64,000 bases of DNA, taken from assembly GCA_902788605.1 (NCBI GenBank), contig CADAKX010000008.1, forward strand, positions 48,142 to 112,141. The letters run 5' to 3'. Below, piece by piece: positions 55,164-63,837 of this stretch; the first letter of the stretch is position 1; every line of letters begins with the position of its first letter. The stretch is from an uncultured Prevotellaceae bacterium (GTDB taxonomy: Bacteria > Bacteroidota > Bacteroidia > Bacteroidales > Bacteroidaceae). Made by a program: the position numbers and the translations under genes. The notes beneath the pieces are model-generated. The model had not been told where the DNA came from, did not search any database, and worked only from the letters and a program-made list of their open reading frames with translations.

Positions 55164-56504
55164 ATGAGACATTTATTAAGATATTTTCTGATATGTATCT
55201 TCGTCCTGACCTTGCCTTTGACGGTCTTGGCTCAGGCTCAGACAACCCACGAGGTCAAGAAGAAAGAAACAATGTACGGTATTGCCCGCATGTATGGCAT
55301 CACCGTCGAGCAGTTGGTGCAGGCCAATCCCGGCATGGAGGCCCCCGGCTATCAACTGAAGAAAGGGTCAACGATCATCATTCCCGTCAGTCAGGCGAAG
55401 CCCGAAACCCCGACAGCTCCCAAGGCCAATCCCAATGTTGACGTGCGTCAGCGAGCCATCCGCATGGGCATCATGCTCCCCCTTCATAATATCAACAACG
55501 ATGGCAAGCGCATGATTGAGTACTATCGCGGCGTGCTGATGGCCTGCGACAGTATGCGGAAGGAAGGCATCTCTGTCGATGTGCATGCCTGGAACCTGCC
55601 CGAGGACGGCGATGTGCGCGCTTTGCTCAGCGACCCTGCAGCAGCCCAGTGCGACGTGATTATCGGTCCGCTCTACTCTAAGTTTGTGTCGCCCATGGCC
55701 GATTTCGCCGAGAAACACAACATCCATCTTGTCATCCCCTTCTCGATCCATGCCCCCGAGGTCTATACCAATCGTCATGTGTTCCAGATCTACCAGGTGC
55801 CCAACGACCAGGTGGAGACCACGGCCCGCCGTTGTGCCGAGTGGTTCAAGGACTATCATCCCATCGTTGTGGACTGTGGCGACAGCACCAGTACTAAGGG
55901 CCCCTTCACCTCTAATTACCGTCGTCAGTTGGAGGTGCGCGACATCAAGTACAACATTGTCAGCTTCAAGAACTCAGATGCCAAGTTTGCTGCAGCCTTT
56001 GTCAAGGACAAGCCCAACCTGGTCATCCTCAATACGGCCCGCTCGCCCGAGCTCATTGCCGCCTTTGGTCGCCTGAGTGCCGTCAAGGCAGCCAACCCCG
56101 ATATTCAGATTGCCATGTTTGGCTATACCGAGTGGATGATGTACACGCAGTACCAGAAGGAGAACTTCCACAAGTACAACGTCTATATCCCTTCACCCTT
56201 CTATACCAATTTCCAGTCGCCCAAGACCGAAATGCTGCAACGTCTCTATCGCCAGAACTTCGGTCAGGATATGATGAACTCCCTGCCACGTTTTGCCCTT
56301 ACCGGCTACGACCACGCAGTCTTCTTCCTTCGTGGCCTGCATAAGTATGGTATGGCCTTCGATGGTGCTGCCGGTCGTTTTGGCTATCAGCCCATGCAGA
56401 CCCCTTTGAAGTTTGAGCGCATTGGCAATGGTGGTTTGCAAAACCGCGCCTTTATGTTCATTCACTATAAGGAGGACCGTACCATTGAAACCGTCAACTA
56501 TTAA
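55164..56504 (+). CDS. LysM and periplasmic-binding-like (type 1) protein
   Basis: A 446-residue secreted protein: signal peptide MRHLLRYFLICIFVLTLPLTVLAQ, a LysM domain (about 27-75, with THEVKKKETMYGIARMYGITVEQLVQANPG) for peptidoglycan binding, and a region of about 330 residues resembling a periplasmic binding protein of the type 1 (LivJ-like) fold. The start at 55164 is chosen because the promoter lies in the longer open frame. Similar LysM proteins with this fold are common in Bacteroidetes, with unknown ligand. It precedes the barrel gene by 16 bp. Confidence 0.85.
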   Translation: MRHLLRYFLICIFVLTLPLTVLAQAQTTHEVKKKETMYGIARMYGITVEQLVQANPGMEAPGYQLKKGSTIIIPVSQAKPETPTAPKANPNVDVRQRAIRMGIMLPLHNINNDGKRMIEYYRGVLMACDSMRKEGISVDVHAWNLPEDGDVRALLSDPAAAQCDVIIGPLYSKFVSPMADFAEKHNIHLVIPFSIHAPEVYTNRHVFQIYQVPNDQVETTARRCAEWFKDYHPIVVDCGDSTSTKGPFTSNYRRQLEVRDIKYNIVSFKNSDAKFAAAFVKDKPNLVILNTARSPELIAAFGRLSAVKAANPDIQIAMFGYTEWMMYTQYQKENFHKYNVYIPSPFYTNFQSPKTEMLQRLYRQNFGQDMMNSLPRFALTGYDHAVFFLRGLHKYGMAFDGAAGRFGYQPMQTPLKFERIGNGGLQNRAFMFIHYKEDRTIETVNY

Positions 56505-56520
56505 TCAGCGGAGAGACCCT

Positions 56521-57276
56521 ATGAAGCGTTTGTCACTCATTCTCGTTCTCTTCCTCCTTGTTTCGCTGAATGCCGTTGCGCAGGTGGGCGACCATCGCGA
56601 CGAACTGGCTGTGGGCTTCAGTGGTGGCTATGTCCTGAGCAATGTGGGTTTCATGCCCGAGGTGCCGCAAGACATGCATACCGGCCTCACAGGCGGTTTC
56701 ACCCTGCGCTATACCTCCGAGAAATACTTCAGCAGCATCTGTGCCATCGTGGCCGAGGTCAACTATGCCCAGCTGGGATGGAAAGAGCGCATCCTGACCC
56801 CCGACGACAACCCCGTTATCAATTCCCTGACAGGTCTGGCCGAGGAATACCGTCGCGACATGACCTATATCCAGGTGCCCGTCTTTGCACGCATGGGGTG
56901 GGGCCGTGAGCGCCGCGGACTCCAGTTCTTTGCGCAGGCAGGTCCCCAGGTGGGCTTCTTCCTCAACGAGAAGACTGTTGCCAACTTCGACACCACCAAG
57001 CCCAACCTCGCCGACCGCACCTCGAAGATAGTGGCGCAGGACAGCATGAGCGTCGAGCGCCCTATAGAATATGGTATAGCAGGCGGAGTGGGTCTTGAGT
57101 TCTCCATCAACAAGGTGGGTCACTTCCTCCTTGAGGGTCGTTACTACTACGGCCTTGGCGACATCTTCGGCAACTCGAAGCGCGACTATTTCGGACGCTC
57201 CAACCTGTCGAACATCGTTATCAAGATGACCTACCTCTTTGATATTCGCAGAAGCAAAAATTCTAAAATTAAATAA
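56521..57276 (+). CDS. Outer-membrane beta-barrel protein (PorT-like)
   Basis: A 251-residue secreted protein starting MKRLSLILVLFLLVSLNAVAQ, with an outer-membrane beta-barrel architecture: alternating hydrophobic strands such as LAVGFSGGYVLSNVGF, ICAIVAEVNYAQLGWKE, FARMGWGRERRGLQFFAQAGPQVG, and a final strand NIVIKMTYLFDI. It resembles the PorT/OmpA-barrel families of Bacteroidetes in length and pattern. PorT-type proteins take part in type IX secretion, but this is not shown by the sequence. It shares a transcript with the LysM gene and precedes the POT gene by 12 bp. Confidence 0.8.
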   Translation: MKRLSLILVLFLLVSLNAVAQVGDHRDELAVGFSGGYVLSNVGFMPEVPQDMHTGLTGGFTLRYTSEKYFSSICAIVAEVNYAQLGWKERILTPDDNPVINSLTGLAEEYRRDMTYIQVPVFARMGWGRERRGLQFFAQAGPQVGFFLNEKTVANFDTTKPNLADRTSKIVAQDSMSVERPIEYGIAGGVGLEFSINKVGHFLLEGRYYYGLGDIFGNSKRDYFGRSNLSNIVIKMTYLFDIRRSKNSKIK

Positions 57277-57288
57277 CTTCTTAAAATT

Positions 57289-58818
57289 ATGTTTGAAAAC
57301 CAACCCAAAGGACTTTATGCGTTGGCCCTGGCCAACACAGGTGAGCGATTCGGCTACTATACCATGTTGGCCGTCTTCGCCCTTTTCTTGCGTGCTAACT
57401 ATGGACTCGATGCCGGCTGGGCAGGCGAGATCTATAGCGACTTCCTCATGCTTGTTTATTTCCTCCCCATCGTGGGTGGATGGCTGGCCGATAAGTTCGG
57501 CTTTGGCCGCATGGTGACCATCGGCATTCTGATTATGTTTGCCGGCTATCTGCTGTTGTCAGTCCCCCTGGGCGGCGACACGCTGGCCCTTGTTGTCATG
57601 CTGGCAGCTCTGGTGCTCATCGGACTTGGCACCGGCCTTTTCAAGGGTAACCTCCAGGTGATGGTGGGCGACCTCTACAACGATCCCCGCTATGCAGGTC
57701 AGCGCGATTCAGGCTTCTCTATCTTCTACATGGCCATCAACATCGGTGCCCTCTTTGCACCCACGGCAGCCGTGAAGATCATGGAGTGGGCCCAGCAGAA
57801 CCTCGGCACCAGCGTCAATGACTCTTATCATTTCGCTTTCGCCGTTGCCTGCGCATCGCTCATCCTCTCTATCGCCATCTATTATGTTTTCCGCAGCACC
57901 TTCCGTCATGTTGAGGGTGGCGCTGGCAAGAAGGGCGAGCAGTCTCAGGTCGAGGAACTCTCTAAGGAAGAGACCAAGGCCCGCATCGTGGCTCTGTGCC
58001 TGGTGTTTGCCGTTGTCATCTTCTTCTGGATGGCCTTCCACCAGAACGGTCTGTCGCTGACCTTCTTTGCCGACGAGTTCACCTCTCAGACCTCTACAGG
58101 TGTTGAGGGTATGGCCTTCGACGTATGGAACCTCGTGGCCCTCATTTTCATTGTCTATGCAGGCTTCTCGTTCTTCCAGAGCAAGACCTCTAAGGCTCGC
58201 ATCATCTCAGCTGGCGTCATCGCCCTGGCCGCCTGCTTCCTGTTCTTCCAGTACGACCGCAATGCAGGCGAGATCGTAGCCGTTTCTGCTCCTATCTTCC
58301 AGCAGTTCAACCCCTTCTATGTGGTTGCCCTGACCCCTGTCAGCCTCGCCATCTTTGGTGCGCTGGCCAAGAGCGGCAAGGAGCCCTCTGCTCCCCGTAA
58401 GATTGCCTACGGTATGGTGGTTGCAGGTCTGGCCTACTGCCTCATGGCTTGCGCCTCTTTCGGACTGCCCATGCCTCAGGCCGCTATTGGTCCCGATGGT
58501 GAGTCTGTTTCCGTCCATGTGGCCGACGTCACTCCCCAGCTCCTTATCTACACCTATCTCATCCTCACCTTTGCCGAGCTGCTGCTCTCTCCCATGGGCA
58601 TCTCGTTTGTGTCAAAGGTAGCACCTCCCAAGTACAAGGGCTTGATGATGGGTGGCTGGTTCGTGGCTACAGCTATTGGCAACAAACTCGTAGGCGTTGG
58701 TGGCTATCTCTGGGGTAGCATTCCCTTGTGGGCCGTTTGGAGCGTCTTCATTGCCCTCTGCGCCATCTCGGCCATCTTCATGTTCTCTATCATGAAGCGC
58801 CTGGAGAAAGTCTGCTAA
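57289..58818 (+). CDS. POT-family peptide:H+ symporter
   Basis: A 509-residue inner-membrane transporter with about 12-14 helices of the proton-dependent oligopeptide transporter family. The start region ALANTGERFGYYTM contains the ExxERFxYY-like motif, here reduced to GERFGYY, and LPIVGGWLADKFGFGRMV the next conserved loop. It imports di- or tripeptides. The distinct inserted central section (about residues 200-320) with KKGEQSQVEELSKEET is typical of Bacteroidetes members. It follows the barrel gene by 12 bp, and an endonuclease/exonuclease-fold gene follows after 6 bp. Confidence 0.92.
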   Translation: MFENQPKGLYALALANTGERFGYYTMLAVFALFLRANYGLDAGWAGEIYSDFLMLVYFLPIVGGWLADKFGFGRMVTIGILIMFAGYLLLSVPLGGDTLALVVMLAALVLIGLGTGLFKGNLQVMVGDLYNDPRYAGQRDSGFSIFYMAINIGALFAPTAAVKIMEWAQQNLGTSVNDSYHFAFAVACASLILSIAIYYVFRSTFRHVEGGAGKKGEQSQVEELSKEETKARIVALCLVFAVVIFFWMAFHQNGLSLTFFADEFTSQTSTGVEGMAFDVWNLVALIFIVYAGFSFFQSKTSKARIISAGVIALAACFLFFQYDRNAGEIVAVSAPIFQQFNPFYVVALTPVSLAIFGALAKSGKEPSAPRKIAYGMVVAGLAYCLMACASFGLPMPQAAIGPDGESVSVHVADVTPQLLIYTYLILTFAELLLSPMGISFVSKVAPPKYKGLMMGGWFVATAIGNKLVGVGGYLWGSIPLWAVWSVFIALCAISAIFMFSIMKRLEKVC

Positions 58819-58824
58819 TCGCGC

Positions 58825-59745
58825 ATGCTGATATCCCTCCTTCTGTCCTCCTTTCTCACACTCGTTGAGTTGAACTGCGAAAACCTGTTCGACACCTGTC
58901 ACGATGTGGGGAAGGAGGACATTGAATTTCTCTCCGACGGCGCGCGTCATTGGACCTCCGCGAGATACTGGACCAAGGTCAGGCATATTGGTCAGGAGCT
59001 TCTGTCCTGTGCCGACGATGTGCCCGACATCATGGCTTTGGTCGAGGTCGAAAACGACAGCGTCCTCAGAGATTTGACCCGCCGTTCGTTACTCCGTCAT
59101 GCGGGGTATCACTATCTCATGACCCAGTCGCCCGACCTCCGCGGCATCGATGTGGCCCTTATGTATCGTCCCGATCGTTTCACGCCCCTGTGCTACGATT
59201 ATCTCGAGGTGCCACCGCTCACGGGCATGCGTCCCACCCGAGACATCCTCTATGTCAAGGGGCGCAGTTATACCGGCGACACCCTGCACGTCTTTGTGGT
59301 GCACAGTCCCAGCCGATATGGAGGCGCGGAAAAGAGCCGTCCCAACAGGATGCAGGTCGTGCGCCAGCTACAGCATCGTTTGACATCCATCGGCCCCCGT
59401 GCCCAGGTCATCATCACCGGCGACTTCAACGACTATGCCGATAGTCCCGCCCTGCTGTCACTCTACGACTCCGGACTCACCAACGTTACGCGAGAGGCTA
59501 GGGGACTCCATGGTGTCAAGGGCACCTATTGCTATCATGGCCAGTGGCATTCCATCGACCATGTGCTCGTGTCTCCAGCGCTCACGTCCCGTGTTGACTC
59601 TGTCTATATCAACGATGCCCCGTTTCTTCTCGAGGACGACCCCCAAAATGGTGGCCAGCGTCCCCTCCGCACCTTTCAGGGTATGCGCTATCAACCCGGC
59701 TTCAGCGACCATCTCCCCCTCGTCGTTCGTTTCAAGTGGGATTAA
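58825..59745 (+). CDS. Endonuclease/exonuclease/phosphatase-fold protein
   Basis: A 306-residue protein of the EEP superfamily. Its motifs are ELNCENLFD near the start, LVEVENDSVL (metal Glu), VVHSPSR (His), ITGDFND, WHSIDHVLVS and FSDHLPLVV at the end. A hydrophobic start MLISLLLSSFLTLVELN suggests a short signal sequence and thus export. In Bacteroidetes such proteins are secreted nucleases or phosphatases; the substrate is unknown. It is separated by 6 bp from the POT gene and likely co-transcribed with it. GC-rich third codon positions match its neighbours. Confidence 0.88.
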   Translation: MLISLLLSSFLTLVELNCENLFDTCHDVGKEDIEFLSDGARHWTSARYWTKVRHIGQELLSCADDVPDIMALVEVENDSVLRDLTRRSLLRHAGYHYLMTQSPDLRGIDVALMYRPDRFTPLCYDYLEVPPLTGMRPTRDILYVKGRSYTGDTLHVFVVHSPSRYGGAEKSRPNRMQVVRQLQHRLTSIGPRAQVIITGDFNDYADSPALLSLYDSGLTNVTREARGLHGVKGTYCYHGQWHSIDHVLVSPALTSRVDSVYINDAPFLLEDDPQNGGQRPLRTFQGMRYQPGFSDHLPLVVRFKWD

Positions 59746-59786
59746 GAAAGTAATAAGTTTTTTTTTAATAACAGATCAGATAATAT

Positions 59787-60431
59787 ATGAAGAAAATCAA
59801 GGAAGAGAAACCCACAAAAGATACCAACTTTACCACCGCGTATTTGCCCGTCCTGCGTTCAGCCATCCTTGCAGGACTCTATATCTCGTTCGGTTGCATT
59901 GTCAATCTTCGTGTAGGCGGTGTCGCAGGTGCTGTCCTGTTTGCCTTCGGCCTCCTTGCCGTCATCCACTACAAGCTTAAGCTCTATACCGGAACAGCAG
60001 GCTTTATTCGTGTCAAGGGCGACTGGAACATGCTTTTCCTTGTCCTTGTAGGCAACATTATCGCCTGTGGCATCACGGCACTTGCAGCATCCTATGCCCA
60101 GCCCGACATCCTGACGCCCGATATGGCCATTGTGCAGTCTCGGCTTGATAAAGGTCCGTTGGCATGCTTTCTCCTTGCCATTGGCTGTGGTTTTATTATG
60201 ACTACCGCCGTCCAGTTTGGTCGAGCAGAGAAGTTCCTTCCTGTGCTGTTTGGCGTACCCGTCTTCATCCTCTGTGGTTTCACCCACTCCATAGCCGATG
60301 CCTTTTATTTCCTTGCCGTTCCCGAATTGTATAGCACTCAGCTTTTGGCTATTTACATCGCAGAAGTATTGGGCAACTTCGCTGGTTGTAACCTCTATCG
60401 CTGGGTTATAGCCAAGCAAGATAAGGTATAA
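59787..60431 (+). CDS. Formate/nitrite transporter family protein
   Basis: A 214-residue inner-membrane protein with about six helices of the FNT family. The motifs AGLYISFGCIVNLRVGG and GDWNMLFLVLVGNIIACG, and FILCGFTHSIADAFYF near the C-terminus are typical. It likely moves formate or nitrite. It is shorter than most FNT channels (250-280). In Prevotella formate export after mixed-acid fermentation is plausible. A strong terminator follows 8 bp after the stop. Confidence 0.9.
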   Translation: MKKIKEEKPTKDTNFTTAYLPVLRSAILAGLYISFGCIVNLRVGGVAGAVLFAFGLLAVIHYKLKLYTGTAGFIRVKGDWNMLFLVLVGNIIACGITALAASYAQPDILTPDMAIVQSRLDKGPLACFLLAIGCGFIMTTAVQFGRAEKFLPVLFGVPVFILCGFTHSIADAFYFLAVPELYSTQLLAIYIAEVLGNFAGCNLYRWVIAKQDKV

Positions 60432-60438
60432 TTAGTAG

Positions 60439-60469
60439 TGTGTCAAGGGTCATCCTTGACACATTTTTT
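60439..60469 (+). terminator. Rho-independent terminator after the FNT gene
   Basis: TGTGTCAAGG (60439-60448) pairs with CCTTGACACA (60454-60463) around GTCAT, followed by six T. Confidence 0.92.
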
Positions 60470-60503
60470 CTCTAAAAGTTGTATCAGTTTTAAATCTTTT
60501 TCG

Positions 60504-60511
60504 TATCTTTG
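60504..60511 (+). promoter_or_regulatory. Possible -7 box for the family 3 glycosidase gene
   Basis: TAtcTTTG followed by CAGTC, 111 bp before the ATG. A second similar box TAtaTTTG followed by CAGTC lies at 60568-60575, closer to the gene. Both have weak -33 elements, and either could serve. Confidence 0.4.
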
Positions 60512-60622
60512 CAGTCAAGTATGGAAACAGAAAAATCGATAGATGCACATAAATGGCGATATTTTGCTATATTTGCAGTCGCAATTAACAAATTTGTTTT
60601 AAGATAATCTAAAAAATCAGAC

Positions 60623-61846
60623 ATGAAAAAACTATTCATTACAGCGATGATCGTCGCTAGGTATGTCAGGCACCAGGTCCCTGGCATACACAAGCATTTA
60701 TGGATGTGGGCCTCCGTCCTCGTTTGCGGCCTTGTGCTGACGGCGTGTTCCAACGACGACGATGCCGTGACGCCTGCCGACGAGGTGGAGGCGCAACTGC
60801 AGCAGATGACGCTGCGCGAAAAGGTAGGACAGATGTTCTATATCCGACTGGAGTCGCTCGACCCGTCGATAGAATGGACCACCTACGACGATCTGGCGAA
60901 CATCAAGATTCTGGAGGTCACCGAGAACATCAAGCGGACAAACAAGGACTATCCCGTGGGTGGCATCATCCTCTATGCCTGGAATATCGACACCGAGGAG
61001 CAGCTGGCGCGCATCATCCCGCAGATACGCCAGCTCAACGGCAATCCCCTGCTATGCATCGACGAGGAGGGTGGGCGAGTGGCGCGCATTGCCAACAACC
61101 CCAACTTCGACGTCAAGAAGTATGTGTCGATGGACTCCATCGGACGTACGGGCGACCCGCGCAATGCCTACGAGTGTGGCAACACCATTGGCAAGTATCT
61201 GAAGCGCTATGGCTTTGACATCGACTTCGCGCCTGTGGCCGACGTGAACACCAATCCCGAGAACGTCGTCATCGGTCCTCGTGCCTTCAGCGGCGACCCT
61301 GCTGTGGCGGCTCCCATGGTGACCAACTATCTTGAGGGTTTGAAGACGGCGGGCATCACGGGCTGCATCAAGCATTTCCCCGGTCATGGCGACACCAAGG
61401 CCGACACGCACTATGGCTATGCCTCGACTCAGAAGACGTGGGACGAGATGCTGAACTGCGAGATGGTAACCTTCAAGGCGGGCATCCAGTGGGGCTGTCA
61501 GCTGATTATGACGGCACACATCGCAGCGCCCAACGTCACGGGTTCTGAAATCCCCAGCACCATGTCGTCCATCATCCTGCAGGATAAGTTGCGCGGCGAG
61601 TTGGGCTATCAGAACATCATCATCACCGACGGTATGGAGATGGGTGCCATCACCCAGCAGTACACCAGCGCCGAGGCCGCCGTGGGTAGCATTCTGGCGG
61701 GTGCAGACATCGTGCTGGGTCCTCGCTACTTCACCGAGGCCTTCGATGCCGTGATGGCAGCTGTCAACAACGGCACCATCAGCGAGGAGCGCATCAACCA
61801 AAGCGTGCGCCGCATTCTGAGGCTCAGATTAGGAATGAACAGATAA
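60623..61846 (+). CDS. Family 3 glycoside hydrolase (beta-N-acetylhexosaminidase-like), lipoprotein
   Basis: A 407-residue GH3 protein of the NagZ type, which removes GlcNAc from peptidoglycan fragments or glycans. The catalytic loop KHFPGHGDTKADTH supplies the His/Asp general acid pair and IITDGMEMGAI the Asp nucleophile. CIDEEGGRVARI and RVIGPRAFSGDP-like (VIGPRAFSGDP) sequence also fit. The N-terminus is odd: MKKLFITAMIVA, then RYVRHQVPGIHKHLWM, then WASVLVCGLVLTAC with the lipobox Cys. Without the middle stretch this would be a standard lipoprotein signal. An alternative start at the ATG at 60704 gives a short signal with no basic residues before it. Confidence 0.88.
   Translation: MKKLFITAMIVARYVRHQVPGIHKHLWMWASVLVCGLVLTACSNDDDAVTPADEVEAQLQQMTLREKVGQMFYIRLESLDPSIEWTTYDDLANIKILEVTENIKRTNKDYPVGGIILYAWNIDTEEQLARIIPQIRQLNGNPLLCIDEEGGRVARIANNPNFDVKKYVSMDSIGRTGDPRNAYECGNTIGKYLKRYGFDIDFAPVADVNTNPENVVIGPRAFSGDPAVAAPMVTNYLEGLKTAGITGCIKHFPGHGDTKADTHYGYASTQKTWDEMLNCEMVTFKAGIQWGCQLIMTAHIAAPNVTGSEIPSTMSSIILQDKLRGELGYQNIIITDGMEMGAITQQYTSAEAAVGSILAGADIVLGPRYFTEAFDAVMAAVNNGTISEERINQSVRRILRLRLGMNR
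60661..60689. repeat. Hairpin inside the glycosidase signal-peptide codons
   Basis: GTATGTCAGG (60661-60670) pairs with CCTGGCATAC (60680-60689), with one G-U pair and a 9 bp loop. It lies exactly in the extra codons between the two halves of the signal peptide. Confidence 0.65.
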
Positions 61847-61877
61847 CGATATAAACGATTGTCAAAAACGGGGTGCC

Positions 61878-63128
61878 TTATAGTTCATCCCATCGAATAG
61901 AATATGATTCTAATAGTTTGAGGGGTATTTGCAGTTCGGTAGCGGTTTTGCGCCAGTCTTTGATGGCTGAGCGAACCTCTTCTATAATCTCTGATGCCTC
62001 TTGACGTTTAAGCATGTAGCTCTCACTTGCAGAGAGTAAGGCGTTGATGTCTGCCTCTTCTGTGTATGAGTCTATGAGCAAGCATTGATGTGACTTTGCT
62101 TCTGGATTGATGTCGTATGCAGGAGAGAGCGTCCAGCCTTTCGGGGTAAGTAGGAAACCATGATTACGGAAGTGGTCGTCAGTGTTGCCAAACATGACGT
62201 TAAATGCCACTCTGCGATAAAGTTCTCGGAGATTCTGACGCACATCGGTACACCCACGAAGGATGAAATCAACGATATCAAGATAGCCGTTACCTGTGCT
62301 GCTGCCAGCACCATCATCAAAACCAAGCAACGACATAGCAGAAGCAAAGTGTATGCGACGGCCTTCTGCTGTTCTATCGAAGCGTTCTGAAAGAAGCAGG
62401 TCACGGTCCTTTGAAATCTTGATGGTGCGCGTCTTTGCCACGTTGATGCCAGCCTTGGCTGCAAGCTGATGTGAGAAGTGCTCAATGAGTTCCGTATTCT
62501 CCAAGTCCTTCTTTGAAGGGAACTTAGCTACGTACAGTTTACCGTCCGTATCAACCACGTTGGCCTTAGGACGAGCACCACCGAGTGAGGTTCCTGGGTC
62601 AATCAACTGGTCGAGCCAACGTTGCTCTGGTAGTTCATTGCGCTCCTCTGCCAACTCAATCTCATGGCACGCATCGCACAGGGCACGAAGACTCTCAATA
62701 GGGGGGACAAGGTATTTTGCACTCGCGTTGATGTAGTTATCGCCATCTTCCTCTTTGTAGCGAATGCCGCCCATACGGGTGAAGTCCTCGATACCAATGA
62801 GATAATCGTAATTTGTGAGCATACGTTTCGGTCTGCCTTCCTGTTGAGCTGTCAGTCGCTCTCTACGGTCAAGCAATAAACGTCCCCAGCGATCAGGAAA
62901 AGAATCCTTGACGAAGCCGAATACATTATCATTGCCACGAGGATGCTGCAATGAAGGAACATTCATCAGGTCACCACTCAGCAGAATGCCACCATGCTGT
63001 TTCAGCCACTTGCGCGAATACTCAAAGACAAAATGGTCTTTGCCACGAATATGTTCATAGCCTAATGTTCCAATCTCTTTGGGAGAGGTTAGGAAGTCGA
63101 AATCTGCGTAAACTATAATCCTCTTCAT
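61878..63128 (-). CDS. hipA: HipA-type Ser/Thr kinase toxin
   Basis: A 416-residue kinase of the HipA/phosphatidylinositol-kinase-like family. In E. coli HipA phosphorylates glutamyl-tRNA synthetase and causes persistence. The N-terminal subdomain (about 1-100) includes DSFPDRWGRLLLDRRE. The core shows the ATP loop SLGGARPKA, LLLSERFDR, the catalytic FNVMFGNTDDHFRNHG and the metal motif LSPAYDINP. It overlaps the antitoxin gene by 4 bp. The gene looks more AT-rich at third codon positions than the genes just left of it, consistent with acquisition from outside. The target in this organism is unknown. Confidence 0.93.
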   Translation of the reverse strand: MKRIIVYADFDFLTSPKEIGTLGYEHIRGKDHFVFEYSRKWLKQHGGILLSGDLMNVPSLQHPRGNDNVFGFVKDSFPDRWGRLLLDRRERLTAQQEGRPKRMLTNYDYLIGIEDFTRMGGIRYKEEDGDNYINASAKYLVPPIESLRALCDACHEIELAEERNELPEQRWLDQLIDPGTSLGGARPKANVVDTDGKLYVAKFPSKKDLENTELIEHFSHQLAAKAGINVAKTRTIKISKDRDLLLSERFDRTAEGRRIHFASAMSLLGFDDGAGSSTGNGYLDIVDFILRGCTDVRQNLRELYRRVAFNVMFGNTDDHFRNHGFLLTPKGWTLSPAYDINPEAKSHQCLLIDSYTEEADINALLSASESYMLKRQEASEIIEEVRSAIKDWRKTATELQIPLKLLESYSIRWDEL

Positions 63129-63430
63129 TTGACTTTGTCTTCGTCTTTCACGACTCGGCCATTGAAGCGAGCTTCATGGCTCTCGCTGCTCCATCCGTTT
63201 CTCAACAATTCTGCATCCTGAAGCTGTCTGCCAAGTGCATCAAGTGCAAAGAGTACACGCGCATAGATACCCATGGAAACCGTTGGGTCACCATGTTCCA
63301 CCTTTGAGACAGTTAGGCGTGTCACAGTAGCCCTGTCTGCAATGTCCTGCATAGACAAATGCCTGCGCTTGCGGGCCAACATGATTTGCTCGCCCATAAT
63401 CTTTAGGTTCTGGCTCAATGCCCTTGGCAT
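63125..63430 (-). CDS. hipB: HipB-like HTH antitoxin
   Basis: A 101-residue DNA-binding protein with an XRE-type helix-turn-helix (about residues 12-65: QIMLARKRRHLSMQDIADRATVTRLTVSKVEHGDPTVSMGIYARVL). It pairs with the downstream toxin, with which it overlaps by 4 bp. HipB proteins bind and neutralise HipA and repress their own promoter. The inverted repeat at 63442-63467, 11 bp upstream of the ATG, is the probable operator. The C-terminal tail (SHEARFNGRVVKDEDKVK) is charged and flexible, as in other HipB proteins, where the tail controls stability. Confidence 0.9.
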   Translation of the reverse strand: MPRALSQNLKIMGEQIMLARKRRHLSMQDIADRATVTRLTVSKVEHGDPTVSMGIYARVLFALDALGRQLQDAELLRNGWSSESHEARFNGRVVKDEDKVK

Positions 63431-63441
63431 CGTTTTAAATA

Positions 63442-63467
63442 AAAATGTTTAATATAACAAACATTTT
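63442..63467. promoter_or_regulatory. Inverted repeat, probable HipB operator
   Basis: AAAATGTTT (63442-63450) and AAACATTTT (63459-63467) are perfect 9 bp inverted arms with an 8 bp spacer, just before hipB. A standard -33/-7 promoter is not evident in this A/T-rich stretch. Confidence 0.75.
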
Positions 63468-63558
63468 AGAAGATTTTTATGTCTTTGCACATGTTTTTGT
63501 CTCTTTTGGTCTGAAAACTGCGATGGTTCCCAAACATATTCAAAGACAATGAGTTGGA

Positions 63559-63594
63559 CAAAAAAGTAGTTGTTCGGAATTTCCGAACAACTAC
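63559..63594 (-). terminator. Terminator for the smalltalk gene
   Basis: GTAGTTGTTCGGAA (63566-63579) pairs with TTCCGAACAACTAC (63581-63594), a 14 bp perfect stem. On the minus strand TTTTTTG follows. It lies 33 bp after the small gene's stop. Confidence 0.9.
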
Positions 63595-63627
63595 TCCACT
63601 TGGTACTATTTTCATTTGTCATTTTTC

Positions 63628-63726
63628 TCACACTCCCATGCAGCTGGTAGTGCCCAGCGTGGTGAGAATTGCCGTGATGATGCTTGCAAGAATCTGCAAG
63701 AGTGTCTTTACGCCTTCTTTCTTCAT
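63628..63726 (-). CDS. 'Smalltalk' small protein
   Basis: A 32-residue protein, MKKEGVKTLLQILASIITAI followed by LTTLGTTSCMGV. A short basic start, one hydrophobic helix and a Cys near the end (TTSC) give the pattern of the Bacteroidetes 'smalltalk' family, which I recognise by sequence. The TSC end looks like a lipobox, but the mature peptide would be three residues. In Bacteroidetes such genes often lie beside genes for an HU-like DNA-binding protein and a lysozyme/amidase. Function unknown. A perfect 14 bp terminator hairpin follows on the minus strand. Confidence 0.8.
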   Translation of the reverse strand: MKKEGVKTLLQILASIITAILTTLGTTSCMGV

Positions 63727-63782
63727 AGTCGTTTAAATTTTAAGGTTAGTACTTAGATTAGGTTTTTTGATTAGAGGTGAGG

Positions 63783-63837
63783 GCTTCAGCCATCAGTCTT
63801 CCGCCATCAGCCCTCAGCCCTCTTCCCTCAGCCATCT
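63783..63837. repeat. Tract of CAGCCATC/CCTCAGC motifs
   Basis: The pattern CAGCCATCAG, CCGCCATCAG, CCCTCAGCCCTC and CCCTCAGCCATC repeats imperfectly, non-coding between the smalltalk gene and the partial gene at the window edge. Confidence 0.6.

Noticed and set aside
63554-63736. Plus-strand frame of 60 codons at the smalltalk locus
   Set aside because: The minus-strand 32-residue smalltalk protein fits a known family and has a terminator; the plus frame runs through that terminator hairpin.
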